Shown here one piece after another: positions 41,032 to 50,061 of a stretch of DNA of 64,000 bases; within the stretch, counting starts at the first letter, position 1; every line of letters begins with the position of its first letter. The notes under the pieces are model-generated. The model was not told where the DNA came from. It worked only from the letters and a program-made list of their open reading frames with translations, and searched no databases. Origin of the DNA: Firmicutes bacterium UBA6113 (lineage in GTDB: Bacteria; Bacillota; Clostridia; Tissierellales; Sedimentibacteraceae). Location of the stretch: NCBI GenBank assembly GCA_002422545.1, contig DIWF01000003.1, positions 111,782 to 175,781 of the forward strand. Reading direction: 5' to 3'. A program made the translations under genes and the position numbers.

Positions 41032-43514
41032 TATTTCTCCTTTGTGGTATCTTCATAGACAGCATACTGGTTTTTGCCGTTTCTTTTCGCTTCATACAAT
41101 GCTTGGTCTGCTTCCTTGTATATGTCATCGAATGTCTTTTTTCCATCTACAAGAGAAATACCTATACTCAATGATATATTCATTCCATCTACAGAACCGC
41201 TAATTTCTTCATTAAGCTGCCTGCATCTGGATTTGACAAATTTTTCTGAAGGTATGTTCTGCATGTAAATACAAAACTCATCTCCTCCAAACCTGCCTGC
41301 TACATCTGTTTTACGAAATGTTTTTCTAATTGTTTCGGAAAGGCTCTGCAAGACCTGATCTCCTGTGTAGTGACCATAATTGTCATTTATTTCCTTGAAG
41401 AAGTCCACATCAATAAGAATGAATGCATCGACGGTGCCTGCTTGTCTTTTTGCAAGCATATTTTTGATTTTCTCTCTGGTTGAAGTCGGATTGTACAAAC
41501 CTGTCATCCCATCAATTTGAGCTTTTCTGATAAGAGCCTTCTTCTCAGCCACATCTTCGCTTATGTCTACAAGCTTTCCTACCACATATTCAATTTTTTG
41601 ATGGTTTCCATAGAGGTTTGTGTTTATAACCTTGAAATATCCTTTCCTTCCGTCAGAAAATGGAATTTCAATTTCATATGATTTGTCATTTTCCTGAATC
41701 ACTTTTTTCAATTCCATAGATTCAAAAGAATTTTTATGAATAACATCAACAAGATGGTTTTTAAGGCTGTTCCCATATCCTTTAATTTTTCTTTCAGTTC
41801 CAAGAAGTGAAGCGCTTTTCTCTGAAAGTATCAAAATATCTTTTTTAACGTCATACTCAAAAAAATATTCGTTTGAAATTTCAGCAAGCATTGTATATCG
41901 CCTGTTCTTGATTTTAAGTTCTGAATTTGTCCTTATAAAATAAAAAATGAACATCGTTACAAAGACAATTACAGAAAAAGAAATTGCCGAAACCTGAGCC
42001 CTGTATGCTTCAAATACTATAGGAAGTGTAACTTTTCTCTCTGCCTTGCTGTTTGCTTCAAGAATTAAATTATGCATTTTGTTGTTATCAATTGAGCTGA
42101 TTGATTTGTTTATTATGGATACAAGCAATTTATCTTCATTGATAAAGCCCATGTTGTATTCTATTGTTTCTTTTTCATTGGGTACCGTTACAATGTTTTT
42201 GTATCCATTTTGAATTGTATAAAATGATACTGAATAAGCATTGCCATAGCCGTAATCAACTGTTCCTTTTTCAACTGCATCCATTATTTCTTCAAGGGTA
42301 TTGAAGTAAACAACATTTTCTTCCTTCACTCCCTCAGGAAGTTTCCCTCCTCTTACGGCCCCATAATTCATGTCTTCCAATTTGTTTGATATCATATCGG
42401 CCCTCATAAAGAGAATTATACTTGTCTTCAGAAAAGGTTGGGATAAAGATATATTGGGCTTCAGATAAGATATGTAGTTTGTTGGGAGACCTATGATTAT
42501 GTCTGCACTCGAAACATTGTACATATCTTTATCAGAATCTACCTGCACATAATTAGTTATAAATCCTGTCATTTCCGCTATTTCTTCCATGACGTTTTTA
42601 GAAATTCCCTGGATTTTACCTTTTTCATCGAAATATTGGATGGGGGCAGTACGATTATATCCTACCACGGTTAAAACCGGATTTTCATTTATATATTCTT
42701 TTTCTGCTTCTGTAAGAATAAGATTTTTAATCACATCCATAAAATATTTTTTATTTAATTCAACTGAAAAATAAGGGGCTGTCTGGTCAATTTTATTAAG
42801 TGCCATGTTAAGACCGTTTAAAATATAAAAGTCACTCTTTGCTGCTGCAAAATAAAACGGTTCTTCAGAAAACTTTGCAATCACACTTGTGTTATAAAGC
42901 GGAAATGTGCTTATGCCAAGAACCGCATCTGTCCTTCCGTCAGCCAGTAAATTGTTAATTTCTTCAATGTTTTTGCATTCAACCAGTTCATATGTAATGT
43001 TGTTGGATGAGCAGAATTTTTCAAGTTCCTTAATTCTGTCAACATCTGACTTAAGTACTGCAATCTTTAAGCCTTTCATAGTGCGGTAATCTTTTTCGCT
43101 GACTTTTGTGTTTTCTGTTAGTACGGACAATGTGCTGTATGCAGTGCCGTAATTGTATCCAGTTAAATCATAGAGATCAGAAACCTCTTCATTGTTAAAC
43201 ACCGGCCCTGCCACATCAATTTCACCTTTTTCAAACAATACTTTTATTTTTTCACTTTGTTCTTCAGCACTGCCGTAAATTTCCACAAATTCATAATTCC
43301 AGTTTGTATAGTGGGATATTTTAACAAGGTAATCATATGTATATCCTCTGTAATTACCTTCCGTGTCCTTTTCTGCAAATCCTGTTTGCATAGGCAGTGC
43401 TGCACGGATTTTGTGATGTTCTTGCTTCAGCGCTTCTGCCGTCACATCAAAAAATGTAAGCAAAGCCATGCATATTATTATAATTTTTTTTGCTATACTT
43501 TTACAACTCTTCAT
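41031..43514 (-). CDS. Membrane-anchored diguanylate cyclase with two periplasmic-binding sensor domains
   Basis: This 827-residue protein has a signal sequence, two tandem SBP_bac_3 modules (about 35-260 and 270-500) outside the cell, one transmembrane helix (about 511-531), a PAS-like region (about 545-660) and a GGDEF domain. The active site RFGGDEF (GGDEF at 743-747) is intact, and RKTD nine residues before is a full I-site (RxxD), so product inhibition by c-di-GMP is expected. Tandem SBP modules suggest it senses an amino acid or similar ligand. It is first in an operon with a micro-ORF and an amidohydrolase. Confidence 0.92.
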   Translation of the reverse strand: MKSCKSIAKKIIIICMALLTFFDVTAEALKQEHHKIRAALPMQTGFAEKDTEGNYRGYTYDYLVKISHYTNWNYEFVEIYGSAEEQSEKIKVLFEKGEIDVAGPVFNNEEVSDLYDLTGYNYGTAYSTLSVLTENTKVSEKDYRTMKGLKIAVLKSDVDRIKELEKFCSSNNITYELVECKNIEEINNLLADGRTDAVLGISTFPLYNTSVIAKFSEEPFYFAAAKSDFYILNGLNMALNKIDQTAPYFSVELNKKYFMDVIKNLILTEAEKEYINENPVLTVVGYNRTAPIQYFDEKGKIQGISKNVMEEIAEMTGFITNYVQVDSDKDMYNVSSADIIIGLPTNYISYLKPNISLSQPFLKTSIILFMRADMISNKLEDMNYGAVRGGKLPEGVKEENVVYFNTLEEIMDAVEKGTVDYGYGNAYSVSFYTIQNGYKNIVTVPNEKETIEYNMGFINEDKLLVSIINKSISSIDNNKMHNLILEANSKAERKVTLPIVFEAYRAQVSAISFSVIVFVTMFIFYFIRTNSELKIKNRRYTMLAEISNEYFFEYDVKKDILILSEKSASLLGTERKIKGYGNSLKNHLVDVIHKNSFESMELKKVIQENDKSYEIEIPFSDGRKGYFKVINTNLYGNHQKIEYVVGKLVDISEDVAEKKALIRKAQIDGMTGLYNPTSTREKIKNMLAKRQAGTVDAFILIDVDFFKEINDNYGHYTGDQVLQSLSETIRKTFRKTDVAGRFGGDEFCIYMQNIPSEKFVKSRCRQLNEEISGSVDGMNISLSIGISLVDGKKTFDDIYKEADQALYEAKRNGKNQYAVYEDTTKEK

Positions 43515-43614
43515 ATGGTTCTCCTTGTAAATATCCTAAAAAAACAAGAATGCAAAAAACAACATTTGCTATTGCAAATACTGGTTTATTGCATTTCCCC
43601 ATACCCTTTGAAAC

Positions 43615-44094
43615 TTATTTGCTTATATGATTAGCTCTTAATATATTTACTGCCTTATAAATTGCTGTTCCTATCAACGCTCCTGAAGTGTCTATAATCA
43701 CATCTTTCAGTTGACATCCCCTGCCGGGCACAAAAAGCTGGTGAAGTTCATCGCTTACAGCATAAATTATGCAGATTGCCAGGGACAAAGCAAAGGCTTT
43801 TTTGCCGCGGATTTCATTTTTTGCCAAAGCAAATAAAATCAGTATACCCAGGACAGCATATGCAGAAAAATGTGCAAATTTTCTCACAAAATGATTGAAC
43901 TGAGAAACAATGTCATTTAACGTGCTCATTTCAATATCTAAAGGAATTATTTTCCCAACAGTTTCAACAATAATTTTAGTCACACCCCTGCTCAGACTGT
44001 TTGAAGCTAAAGCAGGCTGAGCTGAAAGGGAAAATATTATCAGCATCCAGACTGCGGCAGGTATCCAGGGCGCTATCCTTAATTTGTTATTCAT
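43615..44094 (-). CDS. VanZ-like family protein
   Basis: The roughly 159-residue membrane protein has four helices and the VanZ-like strings FVRKFAHFSAYAVLGILILFAL and YAVSDELHQLFVPGRGCQLKDVIIDTSGALIGT. The family is tied loosely to teicoplanin resistance and cell-envelope functions. The second ATG (44094) suits the AAAGG spacing better than 44100. Monocistronic. Confidence 0.9.
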   Translation of the reverse strand: MNNKLRIAPWIPAAVWMLIIFSLSAQPALASNSLSRGVTKIIVETVGKIIPLDIEMSTLNDIVSQFNHFVRKFAHFSAYAVLGILILFALAKNEIRGKKAFALSLAICIIYAVSDELHQLFVPGRGCQLKDVIIDTSGALIGTAIYKAVNILRANHISK

Positions 44095-44257
44095 TTGCAT
44101 CCTTTACTAATTAATAAATTTTAATCTTTCTAACAATATCATTATTTTATGCCTTAATCAACATATTATTTCTTAATTTATTATTTCTCTAAATTAGCAT
44201 TAATAACCAAACGCAGCAGCTTGCGTATAATGACATATAATGTTGAGGAGGACTAAA

Positions 44258-44728
44258 ATGAGATTCTTTTATGGTGATAAAAACATTCTTAGAGCTCTGG
44301 AAGAAACTGAATTCTGGAAACATCAGGAAAGCGAGCATACAGATGTAATAATGGAGGTTGCTCCGGACCTGGAAAACGAATATGTTGAAAAACTTGAACA
44401 ATACAAACAGATTTTCGACTCAACCCACGATCGTGCAGTCCAGTATTCACAGGCAGCTATAAACTGCAGCAACATCCTATCAGGAGAAATGTACGAAAAC
44501 ATAGTGAACATTGTTGATCTATCAATAAGACAGAGCAAAGTCTTTGTTGACTTCCTCGGAATGCTTCTTCGGGATAGTGAAGCAGTAAAGGAAAATCCAG
44601 CAGCAGTAGCTGTAGTAAACCACATAAGAAGAGAATCAGAATATTTCATAGGAGTTGTCACTGCATTTTTAAATGAAGGCTGCTCTAATCATTATGAGGG
44701 CGGCATGATTTACGGAAATATTATGTAA
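44258..44728 (+). CDS. DUF2935 domain protein (short form)
   Basis: The 156-residue helical protein matches DUF2935 in its ALEETEFWKHQESEHTDVI start (about 11-29) and FWxxHxxEH-like metal-binding residues, and a second RRESEYFIGVV helix. Many members are about twice this size with two copies of the four-helix unit; this one has a single unit. A ferritin-like metal site is likely. TTGAGGAGGAC is before ATG 44258. Followed by a terminator. Confidence 0.8.
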   Translation: MRFFYGDKNILRALEETEFWKHQESEHTDVIMEVAPDLENEYVEKLEQYKQIFDSTHDRAVQYSQAAINCSNILSGEMYENIVNIVDLSIRQSKVFVDFLGMLLRDSEAVKENPAAVAVVNHIRRESEYFIGVVTAFLNEGCSNHYEGGMIYGNIM

Positions 44729-44729
44729 A

Positions 44730-44748
44730 AGAGTTGCTGTGCAACTCT
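44730..44748. terminator. Bidirectional terminator between DUF2935 and EFR1 genes
   Basis: Stem AGAGTTGC/GCAACTCT, loop TGT, followed by ATCTTT. Convergent genes on each side. Confidence 0.65.
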
Positions 44749-44752
44749 ATCT

Positions 44753-45595
44753 TTAAATATTAAATATCAGTTCAGGCAACTTTCTAGCCTCATATTCTTC
44801 TTCCAGTTCTCTTTTGTGTGTGATAAAATTCTCATCATCGAAATATTTTGCATGTACAGGGCATTTTTTTATGCACGCGCAGCACTTTATGCAGATGCCA
44901 TTGAGTGTTGTCACATCTTCATAATCGATGCTTCCCATGGGACATACTTTTGCGCAAATTTTGCAATCTGTACATGAATCACCTGTCTTTGGCGTAATTT
45001 TTCTGAAATCCACCAAATTACCTTCCCTGTCCCTTGGCTTGTAGTAATCCCTGTAAATCTTTTCCTTTACTTCATTATCATTTGTCACAAGAATATCTGA
45101 TGTGTTGTTTATCATATCTGCTATTTTTGCTGCAAAGTCATCTGCTGTTCTCAAATCTTCTTCGTCTGGCCTGTTCTTGGCAAGAGTTTCAGAAAATGAA
45201 TGTTCACCAATAAATGCACAGCCTGATGCAACATTAAATCCATTTTTTTTAAGTATGTCCCATAGTTCCTTCAAGGCATCATCATAGTTTCTGTTTCCGT
45301 ACATGACAATGGCTACAGCCGTGGCGCCGTTTCCTTTGATTGTGTTCAAGAACTTAAGAAGTACGTTTGGAACCCTTCCTGCTATAACAGGAACGCCTAC
45401 AACCACTATGTCCCCGCCGGAAAATGAATACTGTTTTTTTCTTGCTTCAGGAAGTGTTATATCAATGATATCCCATGAATCCTGCCCTAATCTGGCTGAA
45501 ATCTCTAAAGCTAATTTTTCAGTGATTTTTTTTGTTGTTCCTGTGGCACTGAAATAAAATGCGCTTATCCTTCTGTTAATAACATCTCTCTCCAT
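44753..45595 (-). CDS. EFR1-family flavodoxin-ferredoxin fusion
   Basis: The 280-residue protein has a flavodoxin half, FYFSATGTTKKITEKLAL (about 13-30) as FMN-phosphate loop, and two 4Fe-4S motifs at the C-terminus: CTDCKICAKVCPMGSI and CIKCCACIKKCPVHAKYF (CxxCxxCxxxCP). It should act as a small electron-transfer protein. GATATGGAGAGA provides the RBS. One base separates it from the EamA gene stop, so both are probably cotranscribed. Confidence 0.9.
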   Translation of the reverse strand: MERDVINRRISAFYFSATGTTKKITEKLALEISARLGQDSWDIIDITLPEARKKQYSFSGGDIVVVGVPVIAGRVPNVLLKFLNTIKGNGATAVAIVMYGNRNYDDALKELWDILKKNGFNVASGCAFIGEHSFSETLAKNRPDEEDLRTADDFAAKIADMINNTSDILVTNDNEVKEKIYRDYYKPRDREGNLVDFRKITPKTGDSCTDCKICAKVCPMGSIDYEDVTTLNGICIKCCACIKKCPVHAKYFDDENFITHKRELEEEYEARKLPELIFNI

Positions 45596-45596
45596 A

Positions 45597-46508
45597 TCAT
45601 TCCTGCTTTATTTTATTTTTATTACGTGATGATTTAAATTCACCAAAATTTATTTCCATTATAAAAATGCTTGTAATCATAAGCACTGCTCCAACATATG
45701 ATTTTGCAGTCAAAACCTCACCTGCAATAAAAAATGCAACAATTCCCGCAAACAAAGTTTCAAGCGAAAATATAATACCTACGTGAGAGGCGCTGGTATA
45801 CTGCTGGGCAATTGCCTGAACAATAAATGCCACCCCTGTGCAGAACACAGCCAGGAATAAAACAGGAGCCCAAATACTCGGTTCTGTTGGCAGATGGGGC
45901 GCTTCAAATATGAAAGCGAGGATCAAATTGAAAACTCCTGTAAATCCAAGCTGAAAAACTCCCAGTTGGAATGGATTCACTTCTTCATGAGCAACAACTT
46001 TTTCAGTTACCAATAAATCAATGGCATACATGAAAGCACACATGATGGAAAGAAGGTCTCCCTTTAAATTTGCATAGTTAATGGTGAAACTTTCAGTAAG
46101 TGTCAAGAGCCCTATTCCAATGAAAGTCAAAAACACAGCAAGAATGACTTTTTTGTCTGGTATCTTTCTGTACACGATGCTTGACAATATAGGTGTGAAA
46201 ATTACAGTCAGTCCGCAAAGAAATCCCGTGTTTGACAGCGTTGTATACTGAATGCCAAACGTTGCTCCAATGTACACAAAAACTAGAATGATTGACAGCA
46301 GAACGCTGTACTTCAGTGTAACCTTAGTAACGTTTTTCAGTTTTGGAAAAGCCAATATTCCTGCAACAGCAAATGCAATCAGAAACCTGTTTGCATTCAG
46401 TGTAAACGACCCCATATCTTCAAGACTCAAATCCACCAGGTAGTAAGAAACCCCCCAGCTTAATGTTACAAGCAGCAGCATTAAATCTGCTTTTAATTGC
46501 TTAGACAT
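45597..46508 (-). CDS. DMT superfamily (EamA) transporter
   Basis: The 303-residue protein has ten hydrophobic helices in two EamA repeats; MLLLVTLSWGVSYYLVDLSL at the start and the second GVAFIVQAIAQQYTSASHVGIIFSLETLFAGIVAFF are typical of EamA. Possible exporter of amino acids or metabolites; substrate unknown. GAGGGATAAA is the RBS. First in a pair with the EFR1 gene. Confidence 0.9.
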   Translation of the reverse strand: MSKQLKADLMLLLVTLSWGVSYYLVDLSLEDMGSFTLNANRFLIAFAVAGILAFPKLKNVTKVTLKYSVLLSIILVFVYIGATFGIQYTTLSNTGFLCGLTVIFTPILSSIVYRKIPDKKVILAVFLTFIGIGLLTLTESFTINYANLKGDLLSIMCAFMYAIDLLVTEKVVAHEEVNPFQLGVFQLGFTGVFNLILAFIFEAPHLPTEPSIWAPVLFLAVFCTGVAFIVQAIAQQYTSASHVGIIFSLETLFAGIVAFFIAGEVLTAKSYVGAVLMITSIFIMEINFGEFKSSRNKNKIKQE

Positions 46509-46608
46509 TTTATCCCTCTATATCAATGAATTTTATTCTATACATCAATATATATTATATCTTAATCCCGAACAATTTACAATTGCATAGTCATTATTTC
46601 ATACAGCA

Positions 46609-46636
46609 ATCTATTTAGAAAAATTTCAAAATAGAT
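46609..46636. promoter_or_regulatory. SdpR-type operator 1
   Basis: ATCTATTT...AAATAGAT, an 8-bp inverted repeat (46609-46616 and 46629-46636), just upstream of the -35 box of sdpR. Confidence 0.6.
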
Positions 46637-46637
46637 A

Positions 46638-46666
46638 TTGACATTAATACTGCACAGGATTATAAT
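46638..46666 (+). promoter_or_regulatory. Consensus promoter of sdpR-sdpI
   Basis: TTGACA (46638-46643), 17 nt, TATAAT (46661-46666): both hexamers and the spacing are perfect consensus. Confidence 0.85.
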
Positions 46667-46690
46667 CTATTTAGAAAAACATCTAAATAG
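46667..46690. promoter_or_regulatory. SdpR-type operator 2 at the transcription start
   Basis: CTATTTAGA-N6-TCTAAATAG, a perfect 9-bp inverted repeat that begins at the base after the -10 box. It shares CTATTTAGA with operator 1. A repressor here would block initiation. Confidence 0.75.
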
Positions 46691-46704
46691 TTAGAGGTGA
46701 TAAA

Positions 46705-46980
46705 TTGGGATTTCCAGAAACTTTTAAAGCGCTTTCTGATCCGGTCAGAAGAGAAATACTTGTGATGCTAAGGGATGGAAAAATGTCGGCAGGAGAAATA
46801 TCAGAACGTTTTAACATGACAGGCGCTACCATATCCTACCACCTGTCACAGCTTAAGAAAGCAGGATTGATTTTTGAAAGTAAATATAAAAATTTTATTT
46901 ATTACGAAATAAATATTTCCGTATTTGAAGATGTTATGTTATGGTTCACCCAGTTTGGAGGTATGAAAAATGAAAATTAA
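46705..46980 (+). CDS. sdpR: ArsR-family autorepressor SdpR
   Basis: The 91-residue winged-helix protein shows FKALSDPVRREILVMLRDGKMSAGEISERFNMTGATISYHLSQLKKAGLI, the ArsR/SdpR DNA-binding core, with no metal-site Cys. It should repress itself and the following sdpI gene; in B. subtilis SdpR is sequestered by SdpI when the toxin SdpC is present. Start is TTG 46705 after AGAGGTGA. It overlaps sdpI by 11 nt. No sdpC toxin gene lies in the window. Confidence 0.9.
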   Translation: MGFPETFKALSDPVRREILVMLRDGKMSAGEISERFNMTGATISYHLSQLKKAGLIFESKYKNFIYYEINISVFEDVMLWFTQFGGMKNEN

Positions 46981-47608
46981 ATTTGACAAAATGCTTATTG
47001 TAACCACTGTTATATGTATTCTTCCCATAATTATGTCACTGATGGTCTTTGACCGTCTTCCAGACCAGATTCCTGTACACTGGAACTTCAAAGGCGAGGT
47101 AGACAACTACGCCTCAAAAGAACTCGGAGCATTTGGACTTCCGTTTTTAATGGCTTTCATTAACTTCATAGTGCATATGGGACTGAACAATGATCCCAAG
47201 AAAGCCAACTATTCAGTTGTTCTTAAGCAGTTTTCCATGTGGCTCATTCCTGTGATGACATTGTTCCTGGTTCCTGTTACTCTTCTCATTTCCATGGGCT
47301 ATGACATCAAAATAAATGTAATTGTTCCGACATTTGTGGGAATTATTATAATAATATGCGGCAACTATCTGCCTAAGTGCAAACAAAATTACACAATGGG
47401 AATCAAACTCCCTTGGACATTGAACAGTGAGGAAAACTGGAACAAGACACATCACTTGGCAGGTTTCATTTGGACTATAGGGGGAATACTTCTTGTCCTG
47501 ACCACATTTTTAAACGTGAATTCTCTGCCGCTTCTCCTTGGCATAATATTTGGCCTGGTTGTTGTTCCGACAGTATACTCATACATGCTTTACAAAAAAG
47601 GAATATAG
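46970..47608 (+). CDS. sdpI: SdpI family immunity/signalling membrane protein
   Basis: The 212-residue protein has about six transmembrane helices, the DUF1648-type beginning ILPIIMSLMVFDRLPDQIPVHWNFKGEVDNYASK (about 18-51) and the SdpI end CGNYLPKCKQNYTMGIKLPWTLNSEENWNKTHHLAG (about 129-164). In Bacillus SdpI gives immunity to the cannibalism toxin SDP and sequesters SdpR. It is translationally coupled to sdpR and ends at a strong terminator. Confidence 0.92.
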   Translation: MKIKFDKMLIVTTVICILPIIMSLMVFDRLPDQIPVHWNFKGEVDNYASKELGAFGLPFLMAFINFIVHMGLNNDPKKANYSVVLKQFSMWLIPVMTLFLVPVTLLISMGYDIKINVIVPTFVGIIIIICGNYLPKCKQNYTMGIKLPWTLNSEENWNKTHHLAGFIWTIGGILLVLTTFLNVNSLPLLLGIIFGLVVVPTVYSYMLYKKGI

Positions 47609-47610
47609 AA

Positions 47611-47637
47611 AAAAGTGCATTCGTTGAATGCACTTTT
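47611..47637. terminator. Bidirectional terminator between sdpI and the AraC gene
   Basis: AAAAGTGCATTC/GAATGCACTTTT, loop GTT, 12 bp. Confidence 0.85.
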
Positions 47638-47638
47638 C

Positions 47639-48514
47639 TTATTTTTTCATTGAAACTGGAATCCATATTTCACTTTTGTAATCCGCCTTTGAAGTGTCTT
47701 TGCTTTCATTCCATAAAATTTCAGGACCTTCTGCGAGTTCATAATTTGAAGACGGAAACCATTCTGAATAAATTCGTCCCCACACGTTCTGCAGTGTTTC
47801 CGGAAATGGACCTATGGCTTCAAAAACAGCCCAGGTATTGGATGACACTTCAAGTACCGCCAATCCATCTGTTTCATTTTTGTCTGTTGCCACACCTATA
47901 TAATGGTCCAGTTTTCCCTTTTCCTCCATCCTGCCTTCCGAAAAATTCGTTGATGCGTTTATTATGCCGTAAGGCTCCACATTTGAAAGACTTTTCATCC
48001 TGTTGATAAGTTCTTCGTTTAAACTTTTGTACATACCTGTAATTTCTGGGTTTTCTCCTTCAAAAACAATATTGACTCTTTTCATAATGCCTGCAATTTT
48101 AAATGGTTTTCGTTCCACAATTCTGTAATTCATTTCTATTCCTCCTCTTATTGAAAGCTGGAAAGTCATTTTTGGATATGCTTTCAATGATTTGCCGTTT
48201 AATCTGGCTTCTGAAGGTGTCAGACCATGCATATTGAAAAATGCTCTGGCAAATGAATCCGGTGAATTATATCCGTATTTCACTGCTACATCCACTACTT
48301 TGATATCCGTGCTTGAAAGTTCGAATGCAGCCAGCGTGAGGCGCCTCTTGCGAATGTATTCAGACAGACTCATTCCGGCCAGAAATGAAAACATCCTGCT
48401 GAAATGATATTCAGAGCATAATGCGATTCTTGACACTTCCTTGAAGTCAATTTCATTGTCAAGATTTTCTTCCACATAGCTTAACGCTTCATTCATTTTT
48501 TTAATAGAATCCAT
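47639..48514 (-). CDS. AraC-family regulator with GyrI-like effector domain
   Basis: The 291-residue protein has an N-terminal AraC DNA-binding domain (IDFKEVSRIALCSEYHFSRMFSFLAGMSLSEYIRKRRLTLAAFELSS..., second helix-turn-helix ending RAFFNMHGLTPSEAR) and a C-terminal GyrI/Bacterial-effector-binding domain after about residue 120 (VERKPFKIAGIMKRVN...), ending DYKSEIWIPVSMKK. Such Rob/TipA-like regulators respond to small lipophilic compounds. No clear target; the FprA gene upstream is separate. Confidence 0.93.
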   Translation of the reverse strand: MDSIKKMNEALSYVEENLDNEIDFKEVSRIALCSEYHFSRMFSFLAGMSLSEYIRKRRLTLAAFELSSTDIKVVDVAVKYGYNSPDSFARAFFNMHGLTPSEARLNGKSLKAYPKMTFQLSIRGGIEMNYRIVERKPFKIAGIMKRVNIVFEGENPEITGMYKSLNEELINRMKSLSNVEPYGIINASTNFSEGRMEEKGKLDHYIGVATDKNETDGLAVLEVSSNTWAVFEAIGPFPETLQNVWGRIYSEWFPSSNYELAEGPEILWNESKDTSKADYKSEIWIPVSMKK

Positions 48515-48617
48515 ATGACCTCCTTTAAAACAATAGTAACAAATTTCATTTTTATGTTCCCAACTTTTATTGCACGAAAATGCAGGATTAGTATTTCAGT
48601 CAGGTGGAAATTTATTA

Positions 48618-48643
48618 AAGGCGCAAAGAATTCTCTGCGCCTT
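48618..48643 (-). terminator. Candidate terminator of the second fprA gene
   Basis: Stem AAGGCGCA/TGCGCCTT (with an inner AGA/TCT pairing) just after the stop; only a short T run follows. Confidence 0.55.
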
Positions 48644-48653
48644 AATTACTTAT

Positions 48654-49856
48654 TTACATCATTGATTCAATTATTTTGTCAACAAATTCATCAATTGCTT
48701 TATGCTGCTCTTCTTTCATTGATGATGTTATTTCAAGGGGATTTCCTATTATTTCAACATTTTTCATTGTGCATGCTATTTCTTCCATGACCTTTGAAGC
48801 CCTTGGGGCCCAGGAGCCGTTTCCCACCAGTGCAATTTTCCTGTTCTGGAACTGCAGTGCTGCAAGTTCCTTCATGAGGTTTTCCATTCCATAGTAAAGG
48901 CCAAGGTTGTATGTTGGAGATGCAAAAATTATATGGCTGTATTTCCATGCGTCAGCAATGATGTATGAAGGATGTGTCTTAGACACATCATACATGTGCA
49001 TATCTTTCACGCCCTTGATAGCAAGCTTATTTGCAATTACATTCATTACATTTTCCGTATTGCCGTACATTGAGGCATAAACCAACATGACACTTTTCTT
49101 TTCAGGTTCGTACCTGCTCCACAAATCATATTTGTTTAAAATATAAGACAGGTTGTTTCTCCACACCGGTCCGTGAAGAGGACAAATCATTTTTATTTCA
49201 CATGATGACAGTTTCTTCATTACAGCTTGAACCTGTTGTCCATACTTGCCCACTATATTTGCATAATAGCGTCTTGCTTCTTCCGCATATGTGCATTCAA
49301 AATCAGTGTCATCGGAAAAAAGATTTCCTGAAAGGGCTCCAAACGAACCAAAAGCATCTGCTGAGAATAGAATTTTTTCAGTCATTTCATAGGTGAACAT
49401 AACTTCAGGCCAATGAACCATGGGTGCAAATATAAATTTCAGATTGTGTTCTCCAAGACTGAGAACATCGCCATCTTTTACTTCATGTATGTTCATCTGG
49501 AAGTCAAAATTGTAAAACTGGCTTATCATCTGGAAAGTTTTTTTGTTTCCTACAATTTTAATGGATGGGTATCTTTTTACAATTTCTTCTATGTTTGCGC
49601 AATGGTCAGGCTCCATGTGGTTTAAAACAAGATAATCAAGATTTCTTCCTCCAAGTGCTTCAGTTATGTTTTCAATAAACTGTCTGCTTATGGACTGGTC
49701 AACCGTGTCTATGAGCGCAGTTTCACGATCTATGATCACAAATGAGTTGTAGCATACCCCTGATGGTATGGGAAACATGTTTTCAAAACGCTCAAGCCGT
49801 CTGTCATTTCCCCCCACCCAAATTATTTCGTTGTTTATATTTTGTACACAGTGCAT
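48654..49856 (-). CDS. FprA-family A-type flavoprotein (flavodiiron protein), copy 2
   Basis: The 400-residue paralogue of the protein at 12.9 kb shows NHMEPDHCANIEEIV, MVHWPEVMFTY, SADAFGSFG and CPLHGPVWR for the diiron site, and a flavodoxin half from about residue 250 (SVMLVYASMYGNTENVMNVIA). The core is conserved, but the two copies differ widely elsewhere, so they may be specialised for O2 versus NO. It is monocistronic; GGAGGG lies before ATG 49856. Confidence 0.95.
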   Translation of the reverse strand: MHCVQNINNEIIWVGGNDRRLERFENMFPIPSGVCYNSFVIIDRETALIDTVDQSISRQFIENITEALGGRNLDYLVLNHMEPDHCANIEEIVKRYPSIKIVGNKKTFQMISQFYNFDFQMNIHEVKDGDVLSLGEHNLKFIFAPMVHWPEVMFTYEMTEKILFSADAFGSFGALSGNLFSDDTDFECTYAEEARRYYANIVGKYGQQVQAVMKKLSSCEIKMICPLHGPVWRNNLSYILNKYDLWSRYEPEKKSVMLVYASMYGNTENVMNVIANKLAIKGVKDMHMYDVSKTHPSYIIADAWKYSHIIFASPTYNLGLYYGMENLMKELAALQFQNRKIALVGNGSWAPRASKVMEEIACTMKNVEIIGNPLEITSSMKEEQHKAIDEFVDKIIESMM

Positions 49857-50061
49857 AATTTTCCCTCCTGTATAATACGAAGCAAGTTGTTATTTATTGA
49901 TATTTGCATAGATTATATCACACAAAGGTATTTCGTGAAATATTTTTGACGACAAAAAGAGATTATTTTTTCAAATTTTCTGAAGTCTCAAAGGCAAAAG
50001 CAAATGTTGACTCCAAAGAAAAATAAATGTAAAATAAAATAACAAATTTGGGAGAATGACT

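Noticed and set aside
40952..41146. A 64-codon ORF overlapping the end of the GGDEF gene
   Set aside because: Most of it is an out-of-frame shadow of the GGDEF C-terminus; the alternative micro-ORF at 40927-41031 has better overlaps and RBS.
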